Source of the DNA: Haemonchus contortus
Taxonomy: Eukaryota > Nematoda > Chromadorea > Rhabditida > Trichostrongylidae
NCBI GenBank assembly: GCA_000469685.2
Contig: LS997563.1
Coordinates: 24,213,897 to 24,277,896, forward strand
Reading direction: 5' to 3'
DNA length: 64,000 nt
Within the stretch, counting starts at the first letter, position 1; every line of letters begins with the position of its first letter. Under the pieces are notes generated by a model, which saw only the letters and a list, made by a program, of their open reading frames with translations, did no database searches and was not told the DNA's origin. A program made the translations under genes and the position numbers. Positions 12,785-62,749 of this stretch are shown here, one piece after another.

Positions 12785-13800
12785 TACTTCCACCCATGCC
12801 ATTGGGCACATCGGACGAAGAAGTATTCCCAGTGTTGCCGGTCTTGTGCAATGCCTTCTTCGTTCCTGGAAACATTCATGACTTGGAGGTCGTTGTCAGA
12901 TGCTCTTCTCCACGCGTTCCTGGAACGGCTTCTTTCTCGCTTGGTCCCTTTAGGTGTCCAATACATAGCCATTTTTGGAATACGTTGCTGCGGCATACGC
13001 AACACGTGACCGGCCTATCGAAGTCTACGCCGTGCCAAAAAAACTTGAAGACTATTCATACCAGAACGGTGCAGAACTCCCTCATTCGTAGAGTGATCCG
13101 TGTACCGTATCTTCATGATCATTCGCAGGCATCTGTGGTGGAAAGCGTCCATCTTTTTTTGACTGTACTTTTTGACTGTACCATATACTTTCATATTTCG
13201 TTTGCATCAATTGCGGAAGGGATCACAATGGAAGAATATAGGCTAATCTTGATGTTTCGAGATATGGAAGAACGTGACCATATTGGCTGGAGTCTCCTGA
13301 ACACCTCTGCAGCTTTTGTAATCCGGCTAATCCGGCGTCTGCTTTGATATAGCCATCGTGGGTTGTCGTACCCCCGAGATAAGTAAACTTATCAACGTTT
13401 TCCAACATTGTATCCTCCATATTGATGTTCAACTGCGTGCAAGCTTGACCGTTTGACATAGCTTTCGACTTACTGGCGCCAATTCGTAATCCAATCATGC
13501 TCGCGTTTTCATTGAGAGCATCGCTGACCTTTTGCAATCCGTCTTTGTCTTCAGCAATAAGTGCGATGTCATCCGCAAAGTCTAGATCAGTGAGCCTTTC
13601 ATCGTTGAACCAGCGTACACCTACCGCTGCTTGCTGTGTTGTTTTCCTCATGACAAAATCTAGGCAGATGTTGAACAGCAATGGCGAAAGGATGCACCCT
13701 TACCGTATTCCCGTAACGATTTCGAAGAATGAGATTTCACCTGTATCCGTCTTTGCACAACATGAAGAGTTACGGTACAGGTTCTTTTAGCGAATAAAAG
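12785..13800 (-). pseudogene. LINE reverse-transcriptase remnant, 3' part
   Basis: On the minus strand: GEISFFEIVTGIR, a stop where Gln is expected, then GCILSPLLFNICLDFVMRKT, then LTDLDFADDIALIAEDKDGL with the catalytic FADD box, then KFTYLGGTTT. A frameshifted C-terminal part follows (HVLRMPQQRIPK, AWRRASDNDLQ, AQDRQHWE), the basic tail typical of LINE ORF2. The 5' half with endonuclease is absent, so this is a 5'-truncated dead insertion. Confidence 0.8.
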
Positions 13801-13969
13801 GCCTTCTGAGTATTTCCCATAATGATTCACGGCGTATGTTGACGCAGGGAGTAGCGTACGATGGCTTTTGCCTCCTAAGCCTCCCTATCATCTTCTATCG
13901 GTTGCTACCATTTCCTGTCCCCAACAATCGACGACCCCATCACAACCCACATCACTCATCATAGTGTCA

Positions 13970-14467
13970 AAAGAACAGTTCACGATTAAAATGGCTAATG
14001 AGATATGCCGTCATGATAATTCTATGGCCCCTTTTATATCATATATGACTCCGTCTTCGGAAAACGGCCTAGACAGGGAGTTATAAAGGCTCAAAAATGC
14101 CCCGTGCATATGTGCGGACGAGTTTTAGCGGGATCGTAGATGTTGCGCTATTTTCAAGGGGGCCCAAGTAGGGAGTTCAAACAACTTTTTATGACAAATA
14201 GTGACAGCAAAAGACTATTCTGGACAGTTTTGGCTTTGTGTAGTCAGCTCTTTACGCAATTGCAAAAAATCCCGTCTAGATACCCTTTTGTGTCATTTCC
14301 GTCGTGGTTATCTCGTACAGCCTCTATTTTCACAACTTTTTAGGGCCCTTATTTTTCGCAAAAACCACGAATTCACTGCTTCTTTTGCACTGACGCACTA
14401 TTCCCAACCAATACTTCGGGTTCTCGAATCAGAGGGGATACCTAAAAATTATCGTGAACTGTGCTAT
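13970..14467 (+). mobile_element. MITE family A, copy A4
   Basis: The left end AAAGAACAGTTCACGATTAA and right end TTATCGTGAACTGTGC are inverted repeats. The interior matches A1 in the same orientation (GAGATAT, AAACGGCCTAGACAGGGAGT, GTGCGGACGAGTTTTAGCGG). Confidence 0.8.
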
Positions 14468-14502
14468 CGGGGCTTCAAGGTTCATGCTAAAGGCGTGAAT
14501 AT

Positions 14503-15985
14503 TTTACCAGTCGGATCGCCCAGCTAACGCCTGACTCTCCTCCTTCTTGTGTCAAACACCCTATCCCAAAAATGTTGAATTGAACGAATTTTTTCCCTTT
14601 TTCAAAGTTTATATCCGCTGTTTAGCTGAGTGAGAGTATAAACTGATGCAGAGCTCGAATAGATTATGTCGTCGTAGCATATCACATAGGCTTCTTTTGA
14701 AGAAAAAAAGAGGTAATCTTAAATCAAATCAAGACATCAAATTCATCTCAAAGACATGTCCCGATGATGGCTTAATTGAGTGACAATTGATGTCTTGAAA
14801 GGTACTCGCAAATGTTGTCGAGTGATAATGCCGCACATTATCAGATTTGATTACCAGCGAACTTTCTTCTTCTCTACGGATTAATCAATAATTGGGAATC
14901 CCAGATCACTGGCGGTCGGATGAGTTTGGTCACAAAAGATATCGAAACAAAAAAAACCTTGATGTGTCATTGAGTCAGAAACCTCGCTAGATTGCGGTCG
15001 TAGTCCAACAGCAAAAAATAAACCAAATTCTCATCTCGTTCTGGAGAATTGCTCTTGTTCGGTTCCCATCACTGCATCTACCTGTCTTGTTGAATGAAAA
15101 TATCTAAGAACAATGTTCGAAAACCAAGGTGTGACTGTTGACATGAAAGAGACCTCTTTGCTCCAGCCGTCTAGGCCTTCCTTGTTTGTTATCAGTCCTT
15201 GTCACAAATCACGTTCGGTCCCTCCGTATCCTACACCACCTATTAAAGTCTTCCACCGTTGAAATGAAAGATGTTTAAACCTAATGACTCTCGTCTTCTA
15301 CGGCTCATTATCTCTAACAGCTTTTACCAATCATTATCACTGGACATCTACGGTCCTTCTTAATCCATGTCACTTACTTAAAGTACCAATGCTCCACCGT
15401 CAATACGAAGGAGATATTGGATCCTGCGGCTCTCGCCTTCTAAGGTGATTTATCAGCTCCTTCCAATTTTTATCGCCTCTACCACATATCATCAGTGTTC
15501 CCGTTCTGTCGCCTGTGCTCCTACCAAGTTTGAATGCTCTGGTCCACGGGGATAGGAGTCATGAATTTGAGACCTGAAACTTTTATCGTGCACGCCTCGC
15601 TCCTTATGAACGGAGTCCGGTCCTGCCACTTACTATAAGTGTTCTCATCCTGCCTCCCGTACTCCTACCAAGTTTGAACGCTCTAAGTCCACTTAAACAG
15701 AAGTTATGAATTTGCAGCCTAGAATTTCTAACGCGCACGCCCCCCCCCCCCTGTGAACGGAGTTTGGTCCTGCCACTTACCATAAGTGTTCTCATCCTGC
15801 CAAGTCCATACTATATCCTACCAAGTTTGAACGTTCTGTCCATACTATATCCTACCAAGTTTGAACGTTCTAAGTCCATGGGGACAGGAGGTATGAATTT
15901 CTGGTCAGTCACGCACACCGATACACACACACATAAACACGCAGACAAACCAGACACACTTAGCGAGTTATATATAGTAGGATAG
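14503..15985 (+). mobile_element. Composite hairpin/tandem/microsatellite element H3
   Basis: Hairpin module ACCAGTCGGATCGCCCAGCT at 14508. GTTGTCGAGTGATAAT lies at about 14815 and GGCGGTCGGATGAGTTTGG at about 14912. CTATC/TATCAG blocks run over 15180-15480. Three or so tandem units with CTCCTACCAAGTTTGAACG lie at 15510-15890. GGGACAGGAGGTATGAATTT is followed by a short CA-rich tract at 15905-15960. The end is ACACTTAGCGAGTTATATAT. It is collinear with H2 apart from the microsatellite length. Non-coding. Confidence 0.7.
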
Positions 15986-15989
15986 GATA

Positions 15990-17560
15990 TAGTAGCTGTT
16001 GCCTTCCAAAGTACCTCATACCCCCTATCAGTTGCTATCACTCCCTATCAAGAACTACCTACGGTATCTCACATATGTACATCACATCCTCACATCCTAA
16101 CCTCACATCGCAGAATTAGAGGAGCTGGATTAGGACGGGCTTCGGCTGAACGTGATGAGGATTAGAGTCATCACCACTCTACGAAGGGAACCATTGCAAA
16201 CTTCCGCTTGCTGCAGATGGTCGAGCCGCTGATAGTATCAAACATTCAGAGCTCGAGGACTTTTAAGGCCCTGGGACGCTTGAATGTTAAGATCACAAAA
16301 TTGAGGCAACATAATTGGAGTTTCACGGGGATCTCAAGGGGAGAGCTGGCGGGACGTTATCAAAAAGGACCTCGCCGGCAGAAACTATCATAAGGAAAAG
16401 GAACTCGAGACTAATAATAGATGGTGTGATTCAGCTCGATAGAAGAAGAAAAATAAGGAGAGGAGACTTCGGGTCGTGTAGTAGATCAGCACGGTTCGGC
16501 ATACCGTTTCTTCTACTCTTGTCCATATCTCACATTCATCTTTGTAAGACAGTGAGAATTACAGAGATGAGAAGGAATATTCCGATAAACTGAAAGTCAA
16601 GAAATCATGCAAGTAAAAATGTTTGAAAAAGTCAACGAATTTGGCTGTTTTCATAGTAGAATGACCAAACCTAGTGATTGATCACCACTGTCTACTGCGA
16701 TTTCTGGTGCTACTTCGCTTTTTAAAGCTTCAGAGTGCCAAAATGCAACCCGACATCGAGGTAAGGGCTATGAAATTAAAACAGTGAAAGAAGTGCTATG
16801 ACCACTGATGAAAAACTCGTTTCTCGTAGTTAGGAGAAAAGGAACAACATTGACTGTGTTATGAAAAACATGAAGAGCAATTAGGCCGGTTGCTAAGCTT
16901 TGTAACTCTTCATTCCACCGTGCCTCAACCTCGGCCTCAAGAAGGATATCAGTCTGATATGGCGTTGCGATAATAATGATACCTTCCTACTTATCACTAT
17001 TTATATATGAGTCCCCGCTCAACTACCAACCACTTCACGAGGTGCTAATATCGCAGGTGGAAGCTACTTCATTCTGACTCATCTAGCATAGTTGGACGAA
17101 AAACTCAGCTGCAATCGGGTATGTACATTTTCATAGTGCTGATGAAGTAACTAAATTTATCATACATAAATATTGACTACGTAATTAAAGAGCTAACAGA
17201 AAAATCGAAGATCGCCCACGACAGTGGGCTTGGTGACATCTATCTTCTCTTTTCCCCTGACTATTTTTCACTCTCCTACCACTACGTAAGATACTTCTTT
17301 CCTCTCAAGGATAATCAACGCGAATTTATAAAGTTCGAAACTCTTGCTACTATGAATAGGAAAAACCAGCCTCCGTCCTGTGTATCTTTCTTTCTCCTAT
17401 CAACAACATCCGAGTAAATTACTCTAGTCATCTTTCGAATCAAACTCTTCACTATCATAAAGACATGAAGATCTTATTGCATTCATTTCCTTGCATAATG
17501 TTCTGTTACGCACACCATCACCTATTCGGATGACGCGAAATGATATTTATGAATGTCGCT
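15990..17560. other. No gene recognised
   Basis: Only short open frames without family resemblance. A possible mini-exon (TTCAG-AGTGCCAAAATG...GAG-GTAAGG near 16730-16762) has no partner exon and is not claimed. Confidence 0.4.
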
Positions 17561-17564
17561 CCTT

Positions 17565-18556
17565 TTCTCTAGGGATACATCATTGAATGAAAATGCAAGA
17601 TTATTAGCGGTCGGATAAAATCTGCCATGAATGATATCAAAATAGAGAGAAACCGTGATCTCTTATTGAATCGCAAACTTCCCTGGATAGCGGTCTTAAG
17701 CAAGAAATGAATCAAATTTTATAATCGATCCCAATCAGTGCACCTACCTTTCTTGTCGAATAAAACATATCAAAGAATCAAAGCTGGATCGTAAATAACA
17801 AAGGCGCTGGGATATAAATTGATGACTGAATCTTGTTCTCTCAGGTCTCTTCCATCGTCAGTGTTCCATTCTACCCCCTCCACTCCTACTGATTTTGCTC
17901 TCCAATTCCACGGAGACAGGAATTATGATTTTCCGCTGAAACGTTTCGCACAAATCGCGTCCCCTATAGGCGGAGTTCGGTCCTGCCATCCACTATATGT
18001 GTTCCCATTCTGCCGCCTATACTCCTGCCATGTTCGAACGTACTGGGGCCAAATTCACAATTTTGGCGCAAACCCCGCCCTCTGTGGCTCGATCCTGCCA
18101 TCCACTATTACTGTTCCCACCCTGCTTCTGGTACTCTTACCAGATTCGAATTTTCTAGGCCCACTGAGACAGGAGTTACCGTTCTCCACTCAAACATCTA
18201 TTTCGCGCAAACCCCGTCCACTGTGTGCGGAGTCCGGCCCTGCCACCCACCCTATGTGTTCCAACCTTGCCTTGGGTACTCCCACCGAATTTGAACTTTC
18301 TGGATTCACAGGGACAGGAGTTATGATTTTCCGCTGAAACATTTATTTTGCACAAACCCCGCCCCCTGTGGGCAGAGTCCGGTCCTACCACCCACCATAT
18401 GTGTTCCCATCCTGCCGACTATGCTCCTACCAAATTTAAACGTCCTAGAACCACGGGAACCGGAGTTATGAATTTCCGTACAAACAGACAGACAGACAGA
18501 CAGACGGATGGACGGACAGACAGACGCGAGTGCTTTGTATAAAGTGAGGATACTAT
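17565..18556 (+). mobile_element. Composite element H4, tandem-unit and microsatellite part
   Basis: It starts with GCGGTCGGATAAAATCTGCC, matching the interior of H3. Five degenerate units follow, beginning near 17858, 17997, 18110, 18256 and 18400 (period about 110-146 bp), each with GTGTTCC...CTCCTACC-AA-TTTGAACG and GGGACAGGAGTTATG. A (GACA)n tract runs over 18483-18522. No hairpin module was found at its left, so it is probably 5'-truncated. Confidence 0.65.
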
Positions 18557-18575
18557 AGTAGTACTATGTATAGTA

Positions 18576-19816
18576 CAGGGTGCGCCATAGGTATGGTAGC
18601 AACTTTAGGACGCTCGTATTTTCCTTGTTCGGAGGGTTTCTCCAAATCTGCACCTCTCCTTATGTTTATGATATACCTTAGCCCGCATATCTACTTTGGT
18701 ATTCTCAACTCGTCAGATTTTGAGAAACGGTGGAGCCTCGCAGACATCCACCGACCGCCGCGTCTTTGCGCGCATTTGTTGAGTCCTTTTCCGGGTTCGT
18801 TCCTCGTTTCGACATTTCCCACTTGACAGTCTCTTGGATCGCGTTGCGTGGACAGGTCAACAACAAACCTCGATACTTCTTGTCTTACAACCCCTTGACC
18901 ACTTTTCCTAATACAATTGCTTGGGAAGTAGTACGCTGCGGAACCTGCAGAAACACTAGAAAAATGACTGCTAATTTGTATGCTCTAATCCGATTTGAAG
19001 AGTCCATCCATAGTAAATACAATTGTATCTAAATAAGATTCGAGCCTTATAAGCTTTTCACGAGAAGAAGTTGAAGAGAAAAAACAAATGCCGCGCGCTA
19101 CTTGCGCGCGGCACGCGCTTTGACGCACTTTTTCTGACTAAAAGGTGCCCAGCGTGGAAGAAATGTTGGGATCCCAAAGTATACGTATATTTCGCGTTGA
19201 GAAGAGTCAGATCGCTTCTCGAAGCTTTCCTTTTCCTCTTTCATGATTTTAGGCTACAATCTCAACCTCAAAGCGATATCGCAAATTTTGGTGGAGAAAA
19301 GTACAAAATTTTTTCCGATTCTATTCAAGAAGGGGTGTTCTGAAAGCATGCAGCTGAGGGTCAAATATTTTTCTAGGAACCCGATTTATAAACTACGGCG
19401 CACGTGCTCACGAATGTGAAAAGATCGAGACTGGTGTTGAAGGAATGTTCGCAACCATATCCCACCTTCCAATCCTCCTCTACTAATTTCCCGGACCACA
19501 ATGTGATGGGTCGCTGGATATACTGGAGAGGGAAGCCTGCGCTTCAAAACGCACCACTGTTGTTGCTCCTAAGAAATCACTGGAAAAATCCGGGCTAGTG
19601 TTTCTCAAGAAACTATGCGTGCCACCGTCTATAAGTAGCCGAAGCGTCTTCGAGCTGTAATTATTATAGTACAAGGGACGGTTATATAAGATGACCGTGT
19701 GTTCGTTTCGTAGATGCGATGCATAGCAATTAGTTCACCTGTATTCACTATGTATCAATATGAACAGCTGTTTCTGTAGCCAAATTATTTTGTTACCATA
19801 TTTATGGCGCACCCTG
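18576..19816. mobile_element. Tc1/mariner-type TIR element, 1.24 kb, no recognisable transposase
   Basis: Termini CAGGGTGCGCCATAGGTATG and its complement (CATATTTATGGCGCACCCTG) are flanked by TA on both sides. The TIR and size resemble the maT element at 26164-27440 (CAGGGTTGGCCATAA). All six frames are broken and I could not see HTH or DDD/E motifs, so it is either heavily decayed or a non-autonomous derivative. Confidence 0.75.
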
Positions 19817-20164
19817 TAGAGTCGTAAAGAGAGAAAAGAGCTAACGCCTTCATGAGTAAGAAACACAAGAGAAGATCGGGGTGAATTTATTGAACCCAGT
19901 GCTCCGGCTCCTCGCGGGTGGATGAAATGAAATGTGGAATGGCGGAGCGCAGAGACTGGACCACCGTCTAACATACGAACTGGAGGAACAAATCTGAAGT
20001 TATGATTGGAATGCTTCGACAGTTCTACTTTGAGGGAAGTCCTCCGTTACTAGAGTGTGCCACTGTTTCTAGACGATAATGGCAACACACAATCACGAGA
20101 TAAAGCGTAGTCGTTTTGACCATGCCAATCCCGACGCAGCTCACAAAGGAAGGATACTTGGTCG

Positions 20165-20410
20165 TAGTGGCAATTCAATATGAGATGTATACTCCTGTAG
20201 GTGGTTTCGGACGTTGATCTCAAATCTGTGTTCCAAATCTGCAATAGATTTTGGGAACAAAGTTACGAGACCGTACCTTCCCGGTGTTATACCATTGTAC
20301 CGAACGGATCACTGTGCTAAGCAGAGAAGGTGTGCAACGGTGGCGCAGCCGGTAGGTCGGTGGACTGCTAGGCATGACACCAAGGTTCAACTCATTAATG
20401 CATGCGATTC
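20165..20410 (+). mobile_element. tRNA-like SINE candidate, family E, copy E1
   Basis: At 20341 TGGCGCAGCCGG fits the Pol III A box, and GGTTCAACTC about 50 bp later fits most of the B box. The upstream 170 bp (GGTTTCGGACGTTGATCTCA, GGGAACAAAGTTACGAGA) match 35815-36060. It is not a functional tRNA gene because no acceptor stem closes around it. Confidence 0.5.
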
Positions 20411-20717
20411 ATGTTCTTTTCCATGAAATGCCTCCCAAACGCTGGCAAAACATTTTTGGGCTCAATGTTGGGTTGTCAACAAGGTTCCCTCACGATTTAG
20501 GATTTCGGGGAATAGTAAACCAATAATTTTTTATCTCAACTGACCGAATATATACGCCTCTCTACCCTGAACAGTGAAGATGATGTTTCGAAATCTTCGG
20601 CAGCTCCCTGCACTTACGGTAGACGGCGGTCGAATGACTCATCTATCCCTCTTTGGTAGGGATACGATACTCAATCTGAGAACACCGTCCGCGCTTTCGA
20701 AGCGGTGGTACAAGTTA

Positions 20718-21280
20718 AAGGCACCATTCACAAAAAGTTAAGGTACCCTTTTTTGACGGGAATTGATAGAACTACTCTAGAATGAAGCGATAACAACGAA
20801 AAAAGCGCAAAAAACGATGAACAAAAAGAATTACAAAGGGCCAAAAAAAAGAGCTGGAAAGGGGGTTGGACGAGTTTCACATTGAAAGAGCGTCGGTTAG
20901 AGACGATGGGTGTCACGTTAGACGAGTGTCGAGACGACGCAGTGTCATGTAATCGCGTCAGAACCCACCCTGAATTGCAAATTGGCAAATTGCCAGAGAC
21001 GCAATGCAATAGCAGACAACACATTGCGTCTCTGGCAATTTGCCAATTTGCAATTCAGGGTGGGTCCTGACGCGATTACATGACACTGTGTCGTCTAGAC
21101 ACTCGTCTAAGGTGATCGGTCGAGGGGCGGAGATGCGAATTACGACAACAACGGGCCCGCCACTATGCCCTGGACGTCGAAATAGCGGGAGTGAGAAGGA
21201 CCCTTCTACAACCCATGGGGGCCGCTGAGTATTAATAAAGTAAGAACTCAATAACTTTTTTTAGCGTGAACGGTGCCTTT
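20718..21280 (-). mobile_element. MITE family A, copy A5, with large internal palindrome
   Basis: Ends AAAGGCACCATTCACAAAAA and AGCGTGAACGGTGCCTTT. It shares GGGGTTGGACGAG and CGGTCGAGGGGCGGAGATG blocks with A3 and A6. The centre is a long palindrome, described separately. Confidence 0.8.
20920..21112. repeat. Long near-perfect palindrome inside MITE A5
   Basis: The arm GTGTCATGTAATCGCGTCAG...GCAAATTGGCAAATTGCCAG at 20942-21006 is matched by its complement at 21022-21086. Matching continues outward through CGAGTGTCGAGACGACGCA. The loop is about 15 bp. Confidence 0.85.
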
Positions 21281-22876
21281 AAGTGGCGTTATTGAAAAAT
21301 ACTGTAGGACAATAGTTTTGTGTGTACATATGGCTATCCGCTGATTCTATTCTTGAGGTGAACGCCCTTTCAAGAAGCCCTTTCATGAGGTAAGCGTGGT
21401 GGTGTGGTGGGGAACGATACCACGGCCGTACTCAAGACCGTGGATCCACATGCGACTTGCTTTGAAGTTGTCCCCTATAGGCCTTCATTGTTGATTTGAA
21501 GCCGTACTCAGTGGAAATGACTGTCGTGGAATGGGACTATTACATTGATCTTAGCTTGGCAGCTTATCCTTCAAACTTATCTGCTAACCTCCAGGTAGGC
21601 AGATCGGTTCGCTTGTTTCTCAAGTTCGAAGAGGTACGGCTTCTTTTGACGGCCGAACTATAGAAGGCTATGGACTCTCCTACCAGTGCCATAAAATTGG
21701 AGCTTCTGGGCCAGATTACAAACATGAAGGCTACTTTTCACTTCCGAACCTCTATATCCCCACAAACGTACGAGTTTTTTTTCACGAAGTTACGGGTCTA
21801 TCGTCGCTGTTCTCATCAGGCGACCGCAGAGGATCATTGTGATCGCGTTTCACGGACTCTATTTCCTCGGAAAGAATTACGGGCTTGTTTTCATAGCATC
21901 GAGAAGTGTGGTTCGAAAGATCTTCATTACCGCCTCTAAATAAATGGTGCCCACGTTTTGCTGTAAGAACGAAAGTTCTCCATCAAATACTAAGACACCA
22001 CATTCGGCCAGAAGATTCGCTGGTAGCATGTAGAGAAGCGTTTCATCAGATAAATTTGTTGGAATCTTTCTCCTCGAAGACTCTTGAGCCCATTTTGAGC
22101 AAATGTATTCTGTTTCCACCCCGTCTCTCCCACAATCAGATCGATAGCAACTTGCTCATTCCATGGGGTGAGCAAGGTAATATATTCTTACTCTCGGGCT
22201 TTATATGTGGCTGTCATGAGTAAGCAAAGACACAACCCTAGTGGAATTTCAAGTGAAGGACTGGTTTTTTCCGTACCTTGTAACTGAGCCTCTTCCAATT
22301 CTTTTGTTCTTTTGTGAGTCTATTCTTGTAGCTTTCACTATTCACTTTTCACTGTTCATGTGAAACATATATTATTTTCCAGAGTAGTTACTTATTTTTC
22401 AGTTGTGAGCTTGCATTCAAATTTCCGCCTGCCGGGAAGTAATTTAAGGCAAGATCTTTACAATGGCATTGTAATGCCTTTTTGAGATTACGAGGTGATG
22501 CGCGGACAGTTAGCGCCCAGCACACTGGCCGCAACGACGGTGAAGTCAGAGCGTACCCGCGTGCCTAATCGCGTGTCTTAGTATTATTATTATTATTTAG
22601 CACATTATTACGGTTTGAAAAGTGTCATAGAAGGCAAACTCGCGAATCTTTCTTCTCTGAGCCTTGGTATCCTTTCAAACCTTCCGAATTTCCTTTTTAA
22701 ACATAATGTGTAATAAGTGTCTACTGTAAGATCACAAAGATTTTCCCATACAGGCAGGATCTTGATATACACAGAAATCTTTTCTTACCTCTTCAGCAAA
22801 ACTATTCCTTCTTATATGATATTTCCATTTCTTCTTGATTTCGAGGAATGTGAAATATTTTGGTTAGTTCCAAGAA
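21281..22876. other. No gene recognised; upstream region of the ERMP1 gene
   Basis: Contains short open frames on both strands without family resemblance. The ERMP1 promoter should lie here, but no TATA or trans-splice acceptor could be assigned with confidence. Confidence 0.4.
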
Positions 22877-60687
<37,811 letters not shown>

Positions 60688-60868
60688 GTAAGCCTAGCAT
60701 AATTGACGAAGTGAGTAAATGTGTGATGGTGGATGGAGGCAGAGATTCTGAGATCTCTGTACCTATAAATACATATGTACATATGTTCACTGCACTTTCC
60801 TGTGCCTATTCTGCATTCCATCTTCTCTTGTGTGTGTCTTCTCTATTAAGAAGCACTACATTATTTTG

Positions 60869-61735
60869 AAGGCACAGTTCACGAAAATTTTGTGATAATT
60901 TTGGGGTATCCGATTTTTGACGAATAATGAAGGGTGCAGTCCATATACTACAACGGTAATGAGCAAAATGCGAAAAACTGCGTATATAAAGTAATGCAGG
61001 AGAACAAAAAACTGGTAAAAAAAAGGTTGAACGAGTTTGAGGCAGAAAGAGGCGTGGGAGAAGTGTTTGAGCGAGCTTCTGCAGTGCCTGTGTTTGCGTA
61101 CAAGCCAAACAGCTGATTTCACTTGCTCTGCTGGTCAGATTTACTCCCCTGATATTGTTCTGTTGCACTGCAGCTCATTCATCTTCAACTTAAAACTTAG
61201 AGGCACCGTTCGCGACGATTCAATGGGCGGGTGTGTCGATGACGTGTCCGCCTCTCATTCGATGTCACGTCAGACAGTCAGATGTGGCGTCGAATGAGAG
61301 GCGGACACGTCATCGAAACACCCGCCCATTGAATCATCGCGAACGGTGCCTTTAAGTTCACTGGATCGGGAAGGTAAGTAAACATTCTTTATACTGATGT
61401 TTACCGATAAAATGTATATATTCGCCGGTGAAAATGTAGTTGGGTGTGGCAGCAGCCTTTCGTACACTGCGTCTCGGCCGAGTGCATAAAGAGCGCAGAG
61501 ATGATTTGTTGCCCAGCTTTTTGCTAAATATAATCATTCCATGCAGAGCCCGTCAATTAGATTTCAGAGACAGCCTATCATGGGTGTGACATTCTCACGA
61601 AGCAATCTCTGGCCCCTTACTGCGACCTAACCAGGACGTTTTTCGACCTCACGCCGCTGCAGATGGCATGAGAGGGAGCCTCGAATTCATACTGTGTGGA
61701 AAACTCAAAACCATTTTTATCGCGAACCGTGCCTT
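60869..61735 (-). mobile_element. MITE family A, copy A7, carrying a nested P element
   Basis: Ends GAAGGCACAGTTCACGAAAA and TTTATCGCGAACCGTGCCTT. Removing the nested palindrome at 61200-61353 leaves about 710 bp, similar to A3. Lies just after ERMP1 exon 14. Confidence 0.78.
61200..61353. mobile_element. Palindromic foldback MITE P2, nested in A7
   Basis: GAGGCACCGTTCGCGACGAT...and its inverse (CATCGCGAACGGTGCCTTT). Nearly identical to P1 at 498-648, including GGCGGACACGTCATCGA in both arms. Confidence 0.85.
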
Positions 61736-62134
61736 CAATGCAGATTTCCACTTCCAGGAGTTCTCAAGCACAAACAATCTCGATAAAGCGGTTCTGTCCT
61801 TGGTGGGGCTTTTAGCTCAAAATGTAATTACTGCTATGAGAGCGAGTCCAGTTGTTTCTTAGTGCCTTATGCATTGGTTTTTTTCAATGAGTATCTCGTC
61901 AGAAACCTGACCTGGTCGCCATTCCCAAAAAACTCTTCGATATTGATAATTCGAAAATTCATTCTCGGCTGAGAAGCAATTTGTTGTCATTATGCATATT
62001 TTGCTTCCTCGCTCAACTCAAGCATAGGAGGACATAAAAGTGCGTTGCTCGCTGAAGTTTATCAGTTTCGAGTTGTCCATCTGTCACAGTAGGCATAAGA
62101 AGTTATCAACGGCAGAAAACATCAACTACGCGCT
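61736..62134 (+). other. ERMP1 intron 14, nothing recognised
   Basis: The next ERMP1 exon was not found here. The open frame running into 61862 starts inside the MITE and is not hydrophobic. Confidence 0.35.
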
Positions 62135-62360
62135 AATATTTGCGTGTGTATGAGTATGTACGCATGTGTGTTTGCGTGTGCCCATGCGCATAAGTGTGTG
62201 CGACTGTGTGCGTGGGTCAGACCGCTCAACTCCTGTACCCATCAATCTAAAGCGTTAAAACTTGATAGAAGTCAAGGCGGCAGAATGGGAACCCTTACCA
62301 TGGCTGGTAAGGCCGGACACCGCCCGCAAGGGGCGGAGTATGCGCGAAAATTGTCAATGT
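62135..62360 (-). mobile_element. Composite element fragment H9 (reverse)
   Basis: A GT-rich tract (62138-62215) is followed by CAACTCCTGTACCCATCAAT, AAAGCGTTAAAACTTGATAG, AAGGCGGCAGAATGGGAACC and GCCCGCAAGGGGCGGAGT, the reverse of one family unit. Confidence 0.6.
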
Positions 62361-62749
62361 GAACCTTGTGCTTTCAAATTCGGGGGTGTGCGAATATTGA
62401 TGCGATCGCACCTAATCAAGCTCGTCTCGCACCTAGGCGCGAAGTGACCTTGGTTAGGTGCGAAGAGCGGTGCACAGTAGATCGTACCCCATAAAAAACT
62501 AGTTTTAGAGAGAGGCCGAAGTTTTTACTGCGTTTGCTGACAATATATGATTAGGTTGGAGAAAAGATTATTTTTCGTGGTAACTATTCGACTATAGTAC
62601 TTCGCAGTACTCGACTATAGTACTCGAGGTCCTTCGCAACAATTTTACACTTTACGCATTTTTCAAATCGGTGCATATTAGATTGGCATAGTCAACCAAA
62701 AAAAACAACACCTGGAGTCCAATCAATCCGTTTTCTACTGCAGGATTAT
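62361..62749 (-). other. Nothing recognised before the Tc1-like pseudogene
   Basis: Contains a short local inverted stretch (CTCGTCTCGCACCTAGG) and a duplicated ACTATAGTACT motif near 62590-62625. The right-hand bases may be the 3' end of the adjacent transposon. Confidence 0.35.

Noticed and set aside
16730..16762. Mini-exon between TTCAG and GTAAGG containing an ATG
   Set aside because: Too short and without partner exons or a recognisable product.
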